In this document: positions 17,669-26,788 of the stretch, one piece after another
How positions within the stretch are numbered: the stretch's first letter is position 1
How the letters are laid out: each line of letters opens with the position of its first letter
Assembly (NCBI RefSeq): GCF_005780185.1
Contig: NZ_VBUI01000005.1
Coordinates: forward strand, 62,001-126,000
Length of the DNA stretch: 64,000 nucleotides
DNA from: Halomonas urmiana
GTDB lineage: Bacteria; Pseudomonadota; Gammaproteobacteria; Pseudomonadales; Halomonadaceae
Reading direction: 5' to 3'
Translations under genes and position numbers: made by a program
The notes under the pieces: model-generated
The model's input: only the letters and a program-made list of their open reading frames with translations
Databases searched by the model: none
Told to the model about the DNA's origin: nothing

Positions 17669-18869
17669 TGCCAAATCCGCTCAACACCATGATCGTCAGG
17701 TCGTCTGGCAGTTCCTCATGCCCCGGTGCCCTCTGGGCCACAACTTCATCATCGTCGGCCAGATGCTCCAGTGCAAGACTGCCGCGTAGGTCCTCCAGCG
17801 TCGCGCTGGCCAGGACCCGCCGCTCGAGTTCCCTGAGCCGCCCTTCCAGGGTGTCCCCCGGCAGACACTCCAATATGCCATCCGAACAGAGCCACAGCCG
17901 AAAGTTCTCCGGCAGCGGACAGCCCAGGCTCGGGTAGTCGACCCCGGGGAAGAGACCGACCGGCATACCCTCGCCGGGCAGCGCCTGCACCTCGCCATCG
18001 GCAACCAGCAACGGCATGGGTAGCTGCGCGCCGAGGGAATAGTGGAGATAACGGCGCCGGTGGTCAATCACCCCGACGAACAGGGTGGCGTGCTTGCCGA
18101 TACCGGCATCCAGCAGCTCGCGGTTGAGGGCCTCCAGCCAGCGCGGCGCCAGCCGCTCGGGATGCTCTCCGTTCCACTCCTGCTGCCAGCGATTGGAGAG
18201 GTATTTCAGCAGCACGGTGACGAAGGCCGAGGAGGCGCCGTGGCCGGAGACGTCGGCGAAGTAGAACAGGCTGTAGTGATCGTCGAAGCCCTGGAAGTCG
18301 AGGAAGTCCCCGGAGAGATAGAGCGAGGGCGCCAGCCAGTAGTCGAAGGTCACGCCCTGCAGGGTCTGGGGCCTGGGCGGCAGCAGCTTGCGCTGGATCT
18401 GACCACCGGCCTGCTGGTCGAGGCGCAGCATCGCCAGGTGGGTCTCCAGGCTCTCGTTGAGCTCCTCGAGGTTCTCGTTGAGATGGGCCAGCCGGGCCCG
18501 ATCGCGCTCCCGCTCGGCGGCCAGCCGGTGCACCTCGATGGCCTTGACGATCATGCGCCGCAGCAGCGGGCCGTGACGCAGCGGGTCGATGATGTAGTCC
18601 ACCAGGCCCGCCTCCACCGCCTGCAGCAGGTCGGCGTCCTGACGATCGTCGCTGACCACCAGGGTCGGCAGCCGCTCGGCCAGGCGTTCCCATTCGGCAC
18701 GCGAGACCGCCCGCGCATGGGCGACGATCAGCGCCGTCTCCGGCGGCAGCTCCTCGATGCCGGAGGCGGCGTACACCGCCAGGTCGTCACGGGCGATGGT
18801 CCGGGCCAGGGCGTCACGCTCCGGTCCCGGGATGTCGATCACTCCGATCAGCTGCTTGGCTGGTGGCAT
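17655..18869 (-). CDS. SpoIIE-type PP2C phosphatase with degenerate receiver domain
   Basis: The 404-residue protein has a receiver-like domain (residues 1-115), a coiled coil (about 120-150) and a PP2C/SpoIIE phosphatase domain from about 170 on, with metal-binding aspartates in LSGDFLDFQ, YFADVSGHG and LCSDGILE. The receiver has lost the phospho-accepting Asp after its third strand (ALIVAHARA) and has Asp where the conserved Lys should be (DYIIDP), so it is unlikely to be switched by phosphorylation. It should dephosphorylate the overlapping STAS protein. The pair resembles a locus next to vacJ in Pseudomonas. Confidence 0.88.
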   Translation of the reverse strand: MPPAKQLIGVIDIPGPERDALARTIARDDLAVYAASGIEELPPETALIVAHARAVSRAEWERLAERLPTLVVSDDRQDADLLQAVEAGLVDYIIDPLRHGPLLRRMIVKAIEVHRLAAERERDRARLAHLNENLEELNESLETHLAMLRLDQQAGGQIQRKLLPPRPQTLQGVTFDYWLAPSLYLSGDFLDFQGFDDHYSLFYFADVSGHGASSAFVTVLLKYLSNRWQQEWNGEHPERLAPRWLEALNRELLDAGIGKHATLFVGVIDHRRRYLHYSLGAQLPMPLLVADGEVQALPGEGMPVGLFPGVDYPSLGCPLPENFRLWLCSDGILECLPGDTLEGRLRELERRVLASATLEDLRGSLALEHLADDDEVVAQRAPGHEELPDDLTIMVLSGFGNDKS

Positions 18870-18881
18870 GCGGTCATGGCC

Positions 18882-19676
18882 TCATTCGGCGAAGGCGTCG
18901 TCGAAGTCCGTATCATCGAAGTCGAACTCGTCGCTGGCGAAGGGATCCTCGCCCAGCTGCCCATCGTTGACCTCGAAGCGACGCTGCTGAAGGTAGGCAT
19001 CGCGGATGAAGCTGTAGCGGTCGCCGCTGATCAGCGCCTCCTGATCGAGCAGCCCGGCCCGGGTATCGATCACCCGCAGCGCGGTCAGGCTGAGGCGCAC
19101 GACATCGTCTTCCACGTAGGTGGTCGGGTAGGTGACCATGTCCGCCGGCAGCCCCGCGGTGTCGCGCACCGTGCTCGGCCCCAGCAGCGGCAGCACCAGG
19201 TAGGCCCCCTCCCCTAGGCCCCAGGCACCGAGCGTCTGGCCGAAGTCCTCCTCGCGACCGGTGATCTCCATCCGCGAGGCAACGTCGAACAGCCCGCCGA
19301 TGCCGACGGTGGTGTTGATCAGGAAGCGTCCGGTCGCCACGCCGGCATTGGTGCCCTTGCCCTGCAGCAGGCTGTTCAGGGTGGTGCGGATCTCGCCGAG
19401 GTTGGAGAAGAAGTTGCCCACGCCCGTCTCCACGGGATCCGGGGTGATGAAGCGATAGCCCTGGGCGAGCGGCTTCAGCGCGTAGCGGTCGAGCACGTCG
19501 TTGAAGGCAAAGACCTTGCGGTTGAAGCCCTCCCAGGGGTCGTCGGGATGACGCTCGCGCATCTCACCACTGCTGGCGCAGCCCGCGAGCACCGCCAGCG
19601 CTACGACCAGGGCACCGCGACCCGCCCACCGGGCCATCCCCCCTGCCATCATCCCGTTCATCTCACGTCCGTTCAT
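18882..19676 (-). CDS. mlaA: Outer-membrane lipoprotein MlaA (VacJ)
   Basis: MlaA sits in the outer membrane and removes misplaced phospholipids for retrograde transport by the Mla system. The 264-residue precursor has a lipoprotein signal ending LAG-C-A, then the hallmark DPWEGFNRKVFAFND and the amphipathic region around PVETGVGNFFSNL. A very acidic C-terminal tail (Asp/Phe-rich, about 25 residues) is unusual. The mlaFEDCB genes are not adjacent, as is common. It precedes the SpoIIE/STAS pair on the same strand. Confidence 0.94.
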   Translation of the reverse strand: MNGREMNGMMAGGMARWAGRGALVVALAVLAGCASSGEMRERHPDDPWEGFNRKVFAFNDVLDRYALKPLAQGYRFITPDPVETGVGNFFSNLGEIRTTLNSLLQGKGTNAGVATGRFLINTTVGIGGLFDVASRMEITGREEDFGQTLGAWGLGEGAYLVLPLLGPSTVRDTAGLPADMVTYPTTYVEDDVVRLSLTALRVIDTRAGLLDQEALISGDRYSFIRDAYLQQRRFEVNDGQLGEDPFASDEFDFDDTDFDDAFAE

Positions 19677-19714
19677 CGGGCACTATCGCCTCCCTGCGGT
19701 TACTGTCTTGACGC

Positions 19715-20827
19715 TCATTGGCGACGCACCACCACGCTGCCGGCACTGTAGCCCGCGCCGAAGGAACAGACCACCCCGATCGTGCCGGGCTCGAGATCGT
19801 GACGATGCAGGTGGAAGGCGATGATCGAGCCGGCCGAGCTGGTATTGGCGTAGCGATCGAGGATGATTGGCGCCTGTTCGGCCTCCGGCTCATGGCCCAG
19901 CACACGCCGAGCGATGAGGTCGTTCATGTGGCGATTGGCCTGGTGCAGCCACAGGCGCGCCAGGTCGTCGCCGGCGAGCTCCAGGCTCGCCAGGTGATCG
20001 CTGATCAGCGCCGCCACCAGCGGGCAGACTTCCTTGAAGACGCGGCGCCCCTCCTGCACGAAGAGCCGATCGGTGGCGAGCGGGTCGCTGTCGGTGACGC
20101 GGTCGAGGAAGCCGGCGTTGTTGCGAATGGCATTGGAGAAGCGCGTCGTGAGCCGGGTGCCGAGGATCTCGAAGCGCGACTCGGCCGTCGCCACCTCGTC
20201 GCTCTCCAGCACCAGGGCGGTACAGGCATCGCCGAAGATGAAATGGCTATCGCGGTCACGGAAGTTGAGGTGGGCCGAGCAGATCTCGGGATTGACCACC
20301 AGGGCTCGCTTGATGCTGCCGGCGCGGATGGCGTTGGCGGCGGTCTCGATGGCGAAGGTCGCCGAGCTGCAGGCCACGTTCATGTCGAAGGCGTAGCCGC
20401 CAGCGCCCAGCGCCGCCTGAAGCTCCACGGCCACCGCCGGGTAGGGGCGTTCCAGATTGGAGCAGGCCACGATCATCAGGTCGATCTCCCCGGCCGCCAC
20501 ACCCGCCGACTCCAGCGCCTCGCGGGCCGCGGCCAGGCCCATCTCGCACTGTATGGAGGGCTCGTCATTGCCGCGCGGAGCGAGCCGCGGACGCATGCGC
20601 TCAGGGTCGAGGATCCCCTCGGCATCCATCACGTAGCGGCTGTGGATACCCGACGCCTTGACGATGAAGTCGCTGCTCGAGTGCTCCAGACGCTCCTCGA
20701 CGCCCGCCGCGGCGCGACGCGCGTTCTCGGCGTCCACCCAGGCATTGAACGCGGCCACCAGGGCCGCGTTATCGATGGCGTGGGGCGGCGTGAAGAGGCC
20801 CGTGCCGGTAATCACTGCATGGGTCAT
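19715..20827 (-). CDS. Beta-ketoacyl-ACP synthase III family protein
   Basis: This 370-residue thiolase-fold enzyme has the KAS III catalytic triad: Cys153 in MNVACSSATF, His in WLHQANRH and Asn in RYANTSSAGS. It is longer than FabH of E. coli (317 residues) owing to an insert after the first 30 residues, which resembles the second FabH-like protein of Pseudomonas (PA3286 type) that condenses acyl-CoA from beta-oxidation. The ATG overlaps the hrpA stop by 4 bases and has AGGGAG upstream. Substrate choice is inferred from length and family only. Confidence 0.85.
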   Translation of the reverse strand: MTHAVITGTGLFTPPHAIDNAALVAAFNAWVDAENARRAAAGVEERLEHSSSDFIVKASGIHSRYVMDAEGILDPERMRPRLAPRGNDEPSIQCEMGLAAAREALESAGVAAGEIDLMIVACSNLERPYPAVAVELQAALGAGGYAFDMNVACSSATFAIETAANAIRAGSIKRALVVNPEICSAHLNFRDRDSHFIFGDACTALVLESDEVATAESRFEILGTRLTTRFSNAIRNNAGFLDRVTDSDPLATDRLFVQEGRRVFKEVCPLVAALISDHLASLELAGDDLARLWLHQANRHMNDLIARRVLGHEPEAEQAPIILDRYANTSSAGSIIAFHLHRHDLEPGTIGVVCSFGAGYSAGSVVVRRQ

Positions 20828-23800
20828 GCGCTTCTCCCTGTGAGTTCGGCCCAGCGTTTCTCGAGGCGCTTGGTGGAGACCGGGAAGCGGGTGCCCAGCT
20901 GCTGGGCGAAGAGCGAGACGCGCAGCTCTTCGATCCACCAGCCGAACTCCACCAGGGCCGGGTCTTCCACCCCGCCGCGCCGCTCGCTCTCGCGGCGGGC
21001 CGCCAGGCGCGCCTCGAAGTCCTGGACCTCCTGCATGTGCATCTGGTCGCGCATGCGCTCCCGCGGCGCCTTTTCCAGTCGGATCAGGGCGGCTTCCATA
21101 TAACGCGGATACTCCTCGAGCCACTCGCCGGCCTCGCTGACGAAGCCGGGGTGCACCAGGCGCTGCATCTGCGCCTTGAGATCACTGTACACCAGCGCCA
21201 GGGCCAGGTTCAGGTTGCCCTTCAGCGCCTTGGTCACCGCCAGGTGCCCCTGGAGCGCCTGCTCCAGGGTCGCCACCAGGGCCTCCGCGCGGGGCAGCAG
21301 CGCGTCGCCGGTGGCCTCGAGTCGCGCCGCCAGCTCATCGCGGGAGCGCGGCAGCGGGTCGCTGGCCACCACCTGGCGAAAGACCGCCGCCACCACGTCC
21401 TCGATGAGCGTGCGCTTGCCGCCCACCTTGGCAAACAGCAGCGCGCAGGTAGCGAGCCCCTTCAGTCGCTCGATGGCGCGTGCCTGGTCGGGGCGCTGCT
21501 CTATGGCGGCCTGCACCACGCCGGTGCGATGGGCCTCGCGGGCCTTGTCGGGATGATCGAACAGCTCGACCCGGTAGGCCTCCCTGGCGGGCACCAGGGC
21601 GGGATAGGCCTCCACCCGGATGCCCGCCTGGGTGGTGACCCGGGACTCGGGCAGCGGCGTCTCGGGCAGGGCCTCGAGTTCCCCCTCGTCGCTCGCCTGC
21701 TCAGCCAGGGCACGGGCGCCCTCCCCCGCGGCCGCCTCGAAGCGGCGCTCCAGCTCGCGGGGGTCGCGGCCCTGGCCCAGGGGCTCGCCGCGATGGTCGA
21801 CCACCCGCAGGTTCATCACCAGGTGGGGCTCGAGGGCCTCGAGGTTCCAGTCGTCGGGGTGCAGGCGCACGCCGGTCTTGCGGCGCAGGAACTCGCCCAG
21901 CACCTCGGTGAGCGGGACGTCGTCCGGCGTCATCGCCTGCAGGGCGGCGTCTACCCAGTCGGGGATCGGCACCACCTGGCGCCGGATCGCCTTGGGCAAC
22001 GACTTCATCAGGGCGATGCACTTCTCGCGCAGCAGCCCCGGCACCAGCCACTCCAGCCGCGCCAGGGGCAGCTGAGGCAGCATGGCGGCCGGCACGGTCA
22101 GCGTCACGCCGTCGTCCGGGGCGCCGGGCTCGAAGTGGTAGGCGAGCGGGTAGCGCACGCCGTTGAGCGTGAGCTCGTCGGGGTAGTCGGCCTGGGTGAC
22201 CTCGCCGGCCTCGCGAGCCAGCAGGGCCGCGCGGTCGAACTTGAGGATATCGGGGTCCTCGGCCTCGGCCTTCTTGCGCCAGGCCTCGAAACCCTTGCCG
22301 TTGACGATCTCGGCGGGAAGACGCTCGTCGTAGAAGGCGAAGAGGGACTCCTCGTCGACCAGGATATCGCGCTTGCGGGCGCGATCCTCGAGGTCCTCGA
22401 CCTCCTCCACCAGGGCCCGATTGTGAGCGAAGAAGTCGCCGCGGGTCTTGAACTCGCCCTCGACCAGCGCCCGGCGGATGAACAGCTCCCGGGACTGTAC
22501 TGGGTCGATCGGCCCGAAGTTGACCTTGCGCCCGGTGACGATGGGCAGACCGAAGAGCGTGACCTGCTCGGTGGCCACCACCTGGGCGCGCTTCATCTCC
22601 CAATGGGGCTCGGCGTAGGAGCGCTTCACCAGGTGGCCGGCCAGCGGCTCGATCCAATGGGGCTCGATGCGCGCCGCGGTGCGGGCGAAGAGCTTCGTCG
22701 TCTCCACCAGCTCGAACGCCATCAGCCACTTGGGCGACTTCTTGGCGAGCCCCGAGCCCGGATGGACGACGAACTTGCGGTTGCGCGCCCCCAGGTACTC
22801 GCGGTTCTCGGTGAGCAGGCCGATATTCGAGAGCAGCCCGGTGAGCAGCGCCTGGTGCAGGGCGACCGCGCGCTCGCGACGAGCCTCGCGGCGCGCCTTG
22901 TCGTCCTCCCCGGGCTTGTCGCTAGTGCCTTCGACCGGCGCCGGGGCCGGCGGCGGCACCTCGATCTCCATGTCGCGCAGCAGCTGGCGCAGCTGGCGGA
23001 AGGTATCGTGCCACTCGCGCAGGCGCAGGTAGTTGAGGTAGTGATCCTTGCACCAGCGGCGCAGCCGGTTGCCGGAGAGCTCCTCCCGGGCGGCCTCGAA
23101 GCCGTGCCAGAGGTTGAGCAGCGCGACGAAATCGGAGTCGGGGTCGTGCCAGCGGCGATGCGCCTGATCGGCGGCCTGGCGCTTGTCGGCCGGTCTGTCG
23201 CGGGGATCCTGGACCGCCAGGCCGGCGACCACGATCAGCACCTCGCGCAAGCCCCCCTGCTCGGCGCCGGCCAGCACCATGCGCGCCAGGCGCGGATCGA
23301 TGGGCAGCCGAGCCAGCTTACGCCCCAGCGGGGTCAGGCGGTTGCCCGCATCCACCGCGCCCAGTTCGAAGAGCAGCCGGAAGCCGTCGGTGATGAAGCG
23401 CGAATCCGGGGGGTCGACGAAGGGAAAGGCCTCGATGTCGCCGAGCTTGAGCGAGAGCATCGAGAGGATCACCGAGGCCAGGTTGGTGCGCCGGATCTCG
23501 GGGTCGGTGAACTCGGGCCGGGCGAGGAAGTCCTCCTCGTCATAGAGGCGGATGCAGACGCCCTCGGCCACGCGGCCGCAGCGGCCCTTGCGCTGGTTGG
23601 CGCTGGCCTGGCTGACCGGCTCCACCGGCAGGCGCTGAATCTTGGCCTTGTAGCTGTAGCGGCTGATGCGCACCAGGCCGGGGTCGATGACGTAGCGGAT
23701 ACCCGGCACCGTCAGCGAGGTCTCGGCGACGTTGGTGGAGAGCACGATGCGCCGCCCCGCGTGGGAGGCGAAGACCCGATTCTGCTCGGCGTTGGAGAGC

Positions 23801-24864
23801 CGCGCATAGAGCGGCAGGATCTCGGTGCCGCGCAGGTCGGCCCGGCGCAGGGTGTCGGCGGTCTCGCGGATCTCGCGCTCGCCGGGCAGGAACACCAGGA
23901 TGTCGCGGGGCCCGTGGAACCAGCCCTTGTCGCGCTCGACCCGCTCGATCTCCTCCACGGCGTGCAGGATGCCCTCCTGCAGGGTGCGGTCCTCCTCGCC
24001 GTCGTCATCGCGCACCAGGGGCCGATAGTGCACCTCCACCGGGTAGGTGCGCCCGGAGACCTCGACCACCGGCGCCGGCATCTGTTGGCCCTGGGCATCG
24101 CGACGGCCGAAGTGCGCGGCGAAACGCTCGACGTCGATGGTCGCCGAGGTGATGATCACCTTGAGGTCGGGACGCCGCGCCATGAGGCGCTTGAGGTAGC
24201 CGAGCAGGAAGTCGATGTTAAGGCTGCGCTCATGGGCCTCGTCGATGATGATCGCCTCGTAGCGACTGAGGTCGGGGTCGTGGCGTGTCTCGGCGAGCAG
24301 GATGCCATCGGTCATCAGCTTGATCAGGGTCTCGTCGCTGCTCTGGTCGGTGAAGCGCACCTGATAGCCGACCTGTTCGCCCAGCGGCACCGCGAGCTCC
24401 TCGGCCAGGCGCGTGGCCACCGAGCGCGCCGCCAGACGCCGCGGCTGGGTGTGGCCGATCAACCCGCGACGCCCCAGGCCCAGCTCCAGGCAGAGCTTGG
24501 GCAGCTGGGTGGTCTTGCCAGAACCGGTCTCGCCGGCGACCACCACCACCTGGTGCTCCGCGAGGGCCGCGAGGATGTCCTCGCGCCGCTCGGCCACCGG
24601 CAGCGCCGCCGGGTAGTCGAGGGTGACGGGGCGCGCCCGGCGCCGCTCGACGAGGCCGCGCGAGCGTTCCACGGCGCGGCGCACCTCGGTGAGGCCCCGG
24701 TCCACGGGCTTGCCTTCCTTGAGGCGGCGGCGCAGGCCGCGCAGGCGTTTCTCGAGGCCGACGACGTCGCGGCGCATGACGTCATCGAGGTCACGGGTCA
24801 GGGCATCAAGCTCGGCGGCGTCCTCGGCCTTCGCGGCGGCGGGCTGGCGGGTCTCGGCGGTCAC
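20824..24864 (-). CDS. hrpA: ATP-dependent RNA helicase HrpA
   Basis: HrpA is a large DEAH-box helicase that acts on mRNA and on stalled ribosomes. The protein has Walker A in GETGSGKTTQLPK, the DEAH box in IIDEAHERSLN, motif III SAT, motif VI QRKGRCGR, then helicase-associated and OB-fold regions and a long C-terminal domain (DUF3418). I prefer GTG 24864 (1346 residues), because the upstream ATG at 24918 lies in the loop of a perfect hairpin with no ribosome-binding site; the start remains uncertain. A TATAAT box at 24934-24939 may drive it. Confidence 0.93.
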   Translation of the reverse strand: MTAETRQPAAAKAEDAAELDALTRDLDDVMRRDVVGLEKRLRGLRRRLKEGKPVDRGLTEVRRAVERSRGLVERRRARPVTLDYPAALPVAERREDILAALAEHQVVVVAGETGSGKTTQLPKLCLELGLGRRGLIGHTQPRRLAARSVATRLAEELAVPLGEQVGYQVRFTDQSSDETLIKLMTDGILLAETRHDPDLSRYEAIIIDEAHERSLNIDFLLGYLKRLMARRPDLKVIITSATIDVERFAAHFGRRDAQGQQMPAPVVEVSGRTYPVEVHYRPLVRDDDGEEDRTLQEGILHAVEEIERVERDKGWFHGPRDILVFLPGEREIRETADTLRRADLRGTEILPLYARLSNAEQNRVFASHAGRRIVLSTNVAETSLTVPGIRYVIDPGLVRISRYSYKAKIQRLPVEPVSQASANQRKGRCGRVAEGVCIRLYDEEDFLARPEFTDPEIRRTNLASVILSMLSLKLGDIEAFPFVDPPDSRFITDGFRLLFELGAVDAGNRLTPLGRKLARLPIDPRLARMVLAGAEQGGLREVLIVVAGLAVQDPRDRPADKRQAADQAHRRWHDPDSDFVALLNLWHGFEAAREELSGNRLRRWCKDHYLNYLRLREWHDTFRQLRQLLRDMEIEVPPPAPAPVEGTSDKPGEDDKARREARRERAVALHQALLTGLLSNIGLLTENREYLGARNRKFVVHPGSGLAKKSPKWLMAFELVETTKLFARTAARIEPHWIEPLAGHLVKRSYAEPHWEMKRAQVVATEQVTLFGLPIVTGRKVNFGPIDPVQSRELFIRRALVEGEFKTRGDFFAHNRALVEEVEDLEDRARKRDILVDEESLFAFYDERLPAEIVNGKGFEAWRKKAEAEDPDILKFDRAALLAREAGEVTQADYPDELTLNGVRYPLAYHFEPGAPDDGVTLTVPAAMLPQLPLARLEWLVPGLLREKCIALMKSLPKAIRRQVVPIPDWVDAALQAMTPDDVPLTEVLGEFLRRKTGVRLHPDDWNLEALEPHLVMNLRVVDHRGEPLGQGRDPRELERRFEAAAGEGARALAEQASDEGELEALPETPLPESRVTTQAGIRVEAYPALVPAREAYRVELFDHPDKAREAHRTGVVQAAIEQRPDQARAIERLKGLATCALLFAKVGGKRTLIEDVVAAVFRQVVASDPLPRSRDELAARLEATGDALLPRAEALVATLEQALQGHLAVTKALKGNLNLALALVYSDLKAQMQRLVHPGFVSEAGEWLEEYPRYMEAALIRLEKAPRERMRDQMHMQEVQDFEARLAARRESERRGGVEDPALVEFGWWIEELRVSLFAQQLGTRFPVSTKRLEKRWAELTGRSA

Positions 24865-24904
24865 GGTATCGACGGTCGGCTCCGGGTCACGGTCAGCGAA
24901 AGGT

Positions 24905-24929
24905 GGCCGCCCGGGCATTCCGGGCGGCC
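24905..24929 (-). terminator. Perfect hairpin between the acyl-CoA ligase and hrpA
   Basis: GGCCGCCCGG (24905-24914) pairs with CCGGGCGGCC (24920-24929) around a 5-base loop, and on the minus strand ACCTTTCG follows. It either terminates the acyl-CoA ligase transcript or forms the 5-prime leader of hrpA, since a TATAAT box lies at 24934-24939. Confidence 0.55.
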
Positions 24930-24960
24930 CCGCATTATAACGTCGCGGCCTCGACCGCGC

Positions 24961-26646
24961 CTAATCGGGGTGCTCGTCGGGGCGCTCGCCCGCCTCGTCA
25001 CGCAGCTGGCGGCGTAGCACCTTGCCCACATTCGTCTTGGGTAGCTCATCGCGAAACTCCACGAACCTCGGCACCTTGTAGCCGGCGAGTTCCTTGCGAC
25101 ACCAGCCGCGCAGGGTCTCGGCATCCAGCCCCTCGTCGCGAGACACCACGAACAGCTTGATAGCCTCGCCGCTGACCTCGTCCGGCACCCCCACGGCCGC
25201 CGATTCCACCACCCCCGGATGGGCGGCCACGACGTCTTCGATCTCGTTGGGGTACACGTTGAAGCCCGACACCAGGATCATGTCCTTCTTGCGATCGACG
25301 ATACGGATGTAGCCGTCCGGCTGGAGCACGGCGATGTCACCGGTGTGGAACCAGCCCTGGTCATCGATCGACCGGGCGGTCTCGTCGTCACGGCGCCAGT
25401 AGCCCTTCATCACCTGGGGGCCCCTCACGCAGAGCTCCCCCGCGGCATCAAAGGGGGCGTCCTGGCCGTCGGCGTCCAGCACCTTTACCTCGGTGCCGGC
25501 CACCGGCTTGCCGATGGTGCCCAGCTGGATGGCGTCCACAGGATTGAAGCTGACGATGGGCGAGGTCTCGGTCAGGCCATAACCCTCGGCCACCTGACAA
25601 CCGGTGACCTCTTCCCAGCGGGTCGCCGAGGCGCGGGTCAGGGCCATGCCGCCGGAGATGGTCAGATGCAGCCGCGAGAAATCGAGCTGGCGAAAGTCCT
25701 CGCGGTTGCACAGCGCATTGAACAGCGTATTAAGCCCGATGAAGCCGGTGAAGCGCACCTGCTTGAGCGTCTTGACGAAGCCATTGAGGTCGCGGGGGTT
25801 GGGGATCAGCACCGAGTGGTTGCCGGTCTCCATCATGAACAGGCAGTTCACCGTGAAGGTATAGATGTGATAGACGGGCAGCGGCGCGATGATGGTCTCG
25901 ACGCCCTCACCCAGCGCCGGCCCGATCGCCTGGCGGGCCTGCAGCATGTTGGCCACCAGATTACGGTGAGTCAGCATGGCGCCCTTGGCGAGCCCAGTGG
26001 TGCCGCCCGTGTACTGCAGGGCGGCGATGTCGTCGGGCTCGCGGTTCACCTCGCGGTGTGGATGCCGGGCGCCGGTAGCGAGGACCCGGCGGAAAGGCGT
26101 GGCACCGGGCAGCGAGAAGGCCGGCACCAGCTTCTTGACGTGCCTGACCACGGCATTGATCAGCGGACGCTTGGGGAAGGAGTGCAGATCGCCGAGCTCG
26201 GTCACCACCACCTGCTCGATGTCGGTACGCTCGAGGATGCCCTCTAGCTTGGCGGCCATGTTGGCCAGGATGACGATGGCGCGAACCTCGGCATCCTTGA
26301 ACTGATGGGCCATCTCACGCTCGGTGTAGAGCGGGTTGGTATTGACCACCACGAGGCCGGCCCGCAGGGCGCCAAACACCGCCACCGGGAACTGCAGCAC
26401 GTTGGGCAGCTGGATGGCGATGCGATCCCCGGGATCCAGGTCGGTCTCCCGCTGCAGCCAGGCCGCGAAGTGGCCGGAGAGATGGTCGAGCTCGGCGTAG
26501 CTCAGCACCCGCCCCATGCAACTGAAGGCCGGCTTGTCGCCGAAGCGCGCCACCGAGGTGTGGAAGACCTCCATCACCGAGGCATAGTCATCGAGTTTCT
26601 CGAGGGGCTGTCCAGTCAGGATGGCGGGCGTGGCGTTCTCGCTCAT
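24961..26646 (-). CDS. fadD: Long-chain-fatty-acid--CoA ligase (FadD-like)
   Basis: The 561-residue adenylate-forming enzyme activates fatty acids to acyl-CoA for beta-oxidation or lipid synthesis. It contains the AMP-binding P-loop (YTGGTTGLAKGAMLTH), the GYGLTETSP motif, the hinge DRKKDMILVSGFNVYPNEIE and the catalytic Lys near the end (PKTNVGKVLRR). The ATG at 26646 has GGAGA upstream and follows a recognisable promoter and an inverted repeat of PsrA type. The nearby KAS III and this ligase may share acyl-CoA pools. Other acyl-CoA ligase substrates are possible. Confidence 0.92.
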   Translation of the reverse strand: MSENATPAILTGQPLEKLDDYASVMEVFHTSVARFGDKPAFSCMGRVLSYAELDHLSGHFAAWLQRETDLDPGDRIAIQLPNVLQFPVAVFGALRAGLVVVNTNPLYTEREMAHQFKDAEVRAIVILANMAAKLEGILERTDIEQVVVTELGDLHSFPKRPLINAVVRHVKKLVPAFSLPGATPFRRVLATGARHPHREVNREPDDIAALQYTGGTTGLAKGAMLTHRNLVANMLQARQAIGPALGEGVETIIAPLPVYHIYTFTVNCLFMMETGNHSVLIPNPRDLNGFVKTLKQVRFTGFIGLNTLFNALCNREDFRQLDFSRLHLTISGGMALTRASATRWEEVTGCQVAEGYGLTETSPIVSFNPVDAIQLGTIGKPVAGTEVKVLDADGQDAPFDAAGELCVRGPQVMKGYWRRDDETARSIDDQGWFHTGDIAVLQPDGYIRIVDRKKDMILVSGFNVYPNEIEDVVAAHPGVVESAAVGVPDEVSGEAIKLFVVSRDEGLDAETLRGWCRKELAGYKVPRFVEFRDELPKTNVGKVLRRQLRDEAGERPDEHPD

Positions 26647-26735
26647 GGGCTGTCTCCATGCTACGGCCGATGTCGATATCGGCCTTATTGTTCTCCACGC
26701 GAAGGTGATCCACACGCGGTGTTATTAGCAGGCAC

Positions 26736-26763
26736 CTTATACCAGCGACTCGACGGCTGTAAA
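26736..26763 (-). promoter_or_regulatory. Promoter of the acyl-CoA ligase gene
   Basis: On the minus strand TTTACA (26758-26763) and TATAAG (26736-26741) are separated by 16 bases, a good sigma-70 match. It lies about 90 bases before the ligase start. Confidence 0.6.
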
Positions 26764-26788
26764 ACGAGTGATTGAAACTTACGTTTTA
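26759..26788. promoter_or_regulatory. Nested inverted repeat resembling a PsrA operator
   Basis: GAAAC-TTAC-GTTTT (26774-26787) matches the PsrA pattern of GAAAC and GTTTC arms with a short spacer. It is nested in a wider repeat of TAAAACG and CGTTTTA. It spans the stop codon of the amidotransferase gene and lies just upstream of the ligase -35. PsrA represses fatty-acid catabolism genes in Pseudomonas; its use here is inferred. Confidence 0.4.

Noticed and set aside
21037..25017. A 1326-codon open frame antisense to hrpA
   Set aside because: The sense strand encodes a complete HrpA with all helicase motifs. The antisense product is a Leu/Gly/His-rich composition artefact.
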